A stretch of DNA of 15,807 nucleotides, taken from assembly GCA_949879835.1 (NCBI GenBank), contig CATLBU010000011.1, positions 1-15,807 on the forward strand. Direction: 5' to 3'. Made by a program: the position numbers and the translations under genes. The stretch comes from an uncultured Bacilli bacterium (GTDB lineage Bacteria > Bacillota_I > Bacilli_A > RF39 > UBA660). Within the stretch, counting starts at the first letter, position 1. Every line of letters begins with the position of its first letter. Of this stretch, positions 13,936-15,807 are shown piece after piece. A model generated the notes under the pieces. The model was not told the origin of the DNA. It did not search any database and saw only the letters and a list, made by a program, of their open reading frames with translations.

Positions 13936-14579
13936 AAAGCAATTATATAAACAAACAAAGCATAAACAATATAGATAATAGGATTATCAACAGTAGATAG
14001 TAAATAGTCACTAGTACCATGCAATACAATTGGAAATAATAGTGCTGTATAGCGATAATATATTAAGCGATTTTCGTAACTATTCTTAGACTTACTTAAA
14101 TAATATCCCATAATTACTCCATAGGACATATGCATAGGAATTGTTAAAACGCTTCTAAATAAGCTAACAGCGACTTCATTTCCGATTCCATATTCTAATC
14201 CCTCTACTAGAGCAAAGCCCAAACTAATTGCAACGGAATATACAATTCCATCATACATATAGTCATAATTTCTATTGCGATAAATAATAATATTTAAAAG
14301 AAGGTATTTTATTGTTTCTTCTACAAAAGCAATTTCACCATAACTAGTAAGAATTCGAACGTACCAATTTCGATTGGTTAGTTCCTCCTCAATTTCTGGA
14401 AGTTTAGAAAGAATAAAATTCCAAATCTGTTTACTAAAATATACACTTGCCATTCCAAGTATCATCATAATAATAATTAAAAGAATCGGTTCTTTCTCAA
14501 CGGTATCTCTTTGATTTACATAGTACATCAGTAATAATACTGGTATTAAAACAAATAGTATAATTATTATATTTTGCAT
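13893..14579 (-). CDS. prsW: PrsW-family intramembrane metalloprotease
   Basis: The 228-residue polytopic membrane protein has the family motifs in order: FVEETIKY (E87, E88, K91), DGIVYSVAISLGFALVEGLEY (D110, E126), R142 with H150 in the next helix, and LHGTSDYL (H187). Hydrophobic helices lie near 3-20, 31-48, 110-128, 138-160, 177-192 and 198-215. In B. subtilis PrsW performs site-1 cleavage of the anti-sigma factor RsiW, and other members of this CPBP-related clan have different substrates. AAGGAAG (14585-14591) lies five bases before the ATG. The gene follows a small frameshifted membrane gene by 33 bases. No anti-sigma/sigma pair is in the window, so the substrate is unknown. Confidence 0.9.
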   Translation of the reverse strand: MQNIIIILFVLIPVLLLMYYVNQRDTVEKEPILLIIIMMILGMASVYFSKQIWNFILSKLPEIEEELTNRNWYVRILTSYGEIAFVEETIKYLLLNIIIYRNRNYDYMYDGIVYSVAISLGFALVEGLEYGIGNEVAVSLFRSVLTIPMHMSYGVIMGYYLSKSKNSYENRLIYYRYTALLFPIVLHGTSDYLLSTVDNPIIYIVYALFVYIIALKRINELSRLDKRI

Positions 14580-14593
14580 ATCATCTTCCTTTT

Positions 14594-14617
14594 ATAAAAG
14601 CTAATCAAATGATTAGC
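14594..14617 (-). terminator. Possible weak terminator between the small membrane gene and prsW
   Basis: GCTAATCA (minus strand, 14610-14617) and TGATTAGC (14600-14607) form an eight-base stem around two bases; closing as six base pairs with a six-base loop is more realistic. Only TTTTAT follows, a poor T-tract, so read-through into prsW is likely. The TAA stop of the small gene (14613-14615) is in the stem. Confidence 0.35.
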
Positions 14618-14833
14618 CTTCTTTTAATGTACCCGTTTTAATAATTTGTCTTTTACGCATGTTTTCATCTTGAATATATTCTTCTTCACACGTATATTGT
14701 TCTTCTATATCTGCTAAACTATTTCCCATCATCTTTAAGAAACTAATACTATTTCGATTTATAATAACATAGATTATTCCTACTACAAATACTAAAATAA
14801 TTTTTTATGTTGTTTTTCTAAAAATTGTTTCAT
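14613..14833 (-). pseudogene. Small single-helix membrane protein gene with a frameshift
   Basis: From ATG at 14833 (AAGGGAG at 14844-14850, ten bases upstream) the frame reads MKQFLEKQHKK, then hits TAG at 14792-14794 after 13 codons. A shift of one base at a run of six A (14801-14806 on the complement) opens a frame to TAA at 14613-14615. The reconstructed 73-residue product has a basic N-terminus, one membrane helix (IILVFVVGIIYVII, about 12-25) and a hydrophilic tail with SLADIEEQYTCEEEYIQDE and a basic stretch MRKRQ. The second frame has a stop just before the A-run and no credible start of its own. The cause may be a sequence error, a true mutation, or slippage on the A-run. No family is recognised. 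It lies between a wall-anchored protein gene and prsW, 19 and 33 bases away. Confidence 0.6.
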
Positions 14834-14852
14834 ATGTTATTTGCTCCCTTTA

Positions 14853-15807
14853 TTAATTTAACTTTGTAATTTTCTTTTTAATTATTATTATAGTTGTCAT
14901 TAACAAAACAATAGCAGCTCCATATTTAATGAAGTCATCTCCAGTTGCAGGGTTCTTTACAACTGTATTAGTAGATGTTTTTATTTGGTTATTATTTTTC
15001 GTTGTTGTTTTATTTGTATCTACTGTAGTAGTTGTTTCAGATTTTTTATCCATAATCAATTGATATGATTTAGATTCGCCACTGCCATCTTTCTTCCAAA
15101 CATAAATAGAAAATTCATTTTTTCCTTCTTTTAAAGACAAAGTACCATCAGCTATATGACTAACTCCCCCCAACATAAATGGACCATCAGTAGGAACAAT
15201 ACTAACAGTAACTCCTTCTTTTGCCATCGCACGAATTTTAACAAAATCTTTTTTAGTACTAATAGTAGCTATACCATTCAAAGAACCAAATTCCATTCCA
15301 TCTATTTCTAAATATTTTAAACTTAAATCAGGATTTGATGAATTTTCAATAGCAGCATAATCTGCAAATACTAATATTTGGCTTCTTATTAAATTATTAT
15401 CTGAAGTTCCTCCTACCACTGAATTTTTATGGGTGTAAACAGCATCCTTAATTTCAAAAGTATAACTTCCAGCCATCGATGTTGCCAATTCAACCTCACC
15501 CAAAATTGTTTTACCTATTGTTTTTGAACTATTTTCATATGTCCAAGTTCCAGAATTTGTTGTAGAAGTTGGTGCAACAAGTTTCCATCCTGCACTTTCA
15601 TTTGAATTAAGATTATTTATCTTAATTTCATTACTTAATTGATAATCAATAGATATCTTTTCTACCTCAGTAGAATCAGAATCTAAAACTAACTGACAAG
15701 TTCGAAATCCAATTTTCATATTACCTGGACATTCCAATTTTAAACTAGATGCTCCAACACTTCCCATTGTCAAAAAACCAATAACTCCCACTATCGATAA
15801 CAATAAT
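14853..15807 (-). CDS. Wall-anchored surface protein with cadherin-like beta-sandwich domain, 5' end cut
   Basis: The frame is open to the right edge, so the true start is probably outside; the TTG at 15803 reads better as a leucine in a signal peptide. A hydrophobic stretch ending in SVGA-SS is the visible part of the signal peptide. An N-terminal beta-rich domain (about 20-150) contains a cysteine pair (C25, C36). Residues about 158-253 (NPDLSLKYLEIDG to GESKSYQLIMDKK) fit the cadherin-like beta-sandwich family. A T/N-rich linker (about 255-282) leads to NPATG (284-288), a membrane helix (GAAIVLLMTTIIII) and a KKKITKLN tail, a sortase sorting signal. A surface adhesive or structural role is inferred. 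Positions count from 15803. Tandem TAA TAA ends the gene. Confidence 0.82.
   Translation of the reverse strand, partial: LLLSIVGVIGFLTMGSVGASSLKLECPGNMKIGFRTCQLVLDSDSTEVEKISIDYQLSNEIKINNLNSNESAGWKLVAPTSTTNSGTWTYENSSKTIGKTILGEVELATSMAGSYTFEIKDAVYTHKNSVVGGTSDNNLIRSQILVFADYAAIENSSNPDLSLKYLEIDGMEFGSLNGIATISTKKDFVKIRAMAKEGVTVSIVPTDGPFMLGGVSHIADGTLSLKEGKNEFSIYVWKKDGSGESKSYQLIMDKKSETTTTVDTNKTTTKNNNQIKTSTNTVVKNPATGDDFIKYGAAIVLLMTTIIIIKKKITKLN

Noticed and set aside
1..15807. CRISPR array, tRNA/rRNA genes, insertion sequence or prophage
   Set aside because: No spaced direct repeats, no tRNA-like cloverleaf, no transposase, integrase or phage structural protein was seen on either strand.

Overview
This is a low-GC (about 30 percent by eye), densely packed chromosomal segment from an endospore-forming Firmicute of the Bacilli type. 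It looks like one of the uncultured gut Bacilli or Erysipelotrichia-like lineages, but the species is not determinable here. Three things point this way: strong AGGAGG-type ribosome binding sites, a spore-coat pair related to SpoVID and YsxE, and classic Bacillus neighbourhoods (yqeG-yqeH, dusB-lysS, lon near spoVID-ysxE). TGA is used as a stop (lon, nrnA, lysS), so this is genetic code 11 and not the Mycoplasma code. Every clear gene lies on the minus strand, so transcription runs from high to low coordinates. The one exception is a small plus-strand membrane-protein ORF at 3174-3350.

Right end, in transcription order: a secreted wall-anchored protein with an NPATG sorting signal (14853 to beyond the edge), a small membrane-protein gene that is frameshifted in this sequence (14613-14833), and a PrsW-family membrane protease (13893-14579). 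A long inverted repeat at the end of prsW is a likely terminator. It is followed at once by a sigma-A-type promoter for a six-gene housekeeping operon: dus (tRNA dihydrouridine synthase), an RDD membrane protein, lysS, a histidine phosphatase, ackA and nrnA. The genes overlap or are separated by at most about 20 bases. The operon ends at a compact hairpin plus T-tract at 8082-8103.

Middle: lon has its own promoter and a TTG start. It is translationally coupled to an unrecognised 239-residue protein gene. After a weak AT-rich terminator come a very short SpoVID-like protein (SPOCS-like domain, acidic linker, LysM) and a YsxE/CotS-like kinase-fold protein that lacks catalytic residues. In Bacillus subtilis, lonA and spoVID-ysxE flank ysxC and the hem genes. 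Here the unknown gene takes that place.

Left end: a good promoter drives yqeG (HAD phosphatase) and yqeH (circularly permuted ribosome-assembly GTPase), which overlap by 8 bases. They are followed by a HerA/FtsK-like P-loop ATPase that runs off the left edge.

Most of the window is ordinary housekeeping. The points worth a second look are: the frameshifted small membrane gene between the surface protein and PrsW; the unknown gene between lon and spoVID; the minimal SpoVID and kinase-dead YsxE; the plus-strand small aromatic membrane protein; and a recurring design in which all four predicted terminator hairpins contain the stop codon of the gene they terminate. No tRNA, rRNA, CRISPR array or insertion sequence was seen, and no stretch over 300 bases lacks a candidate gene.
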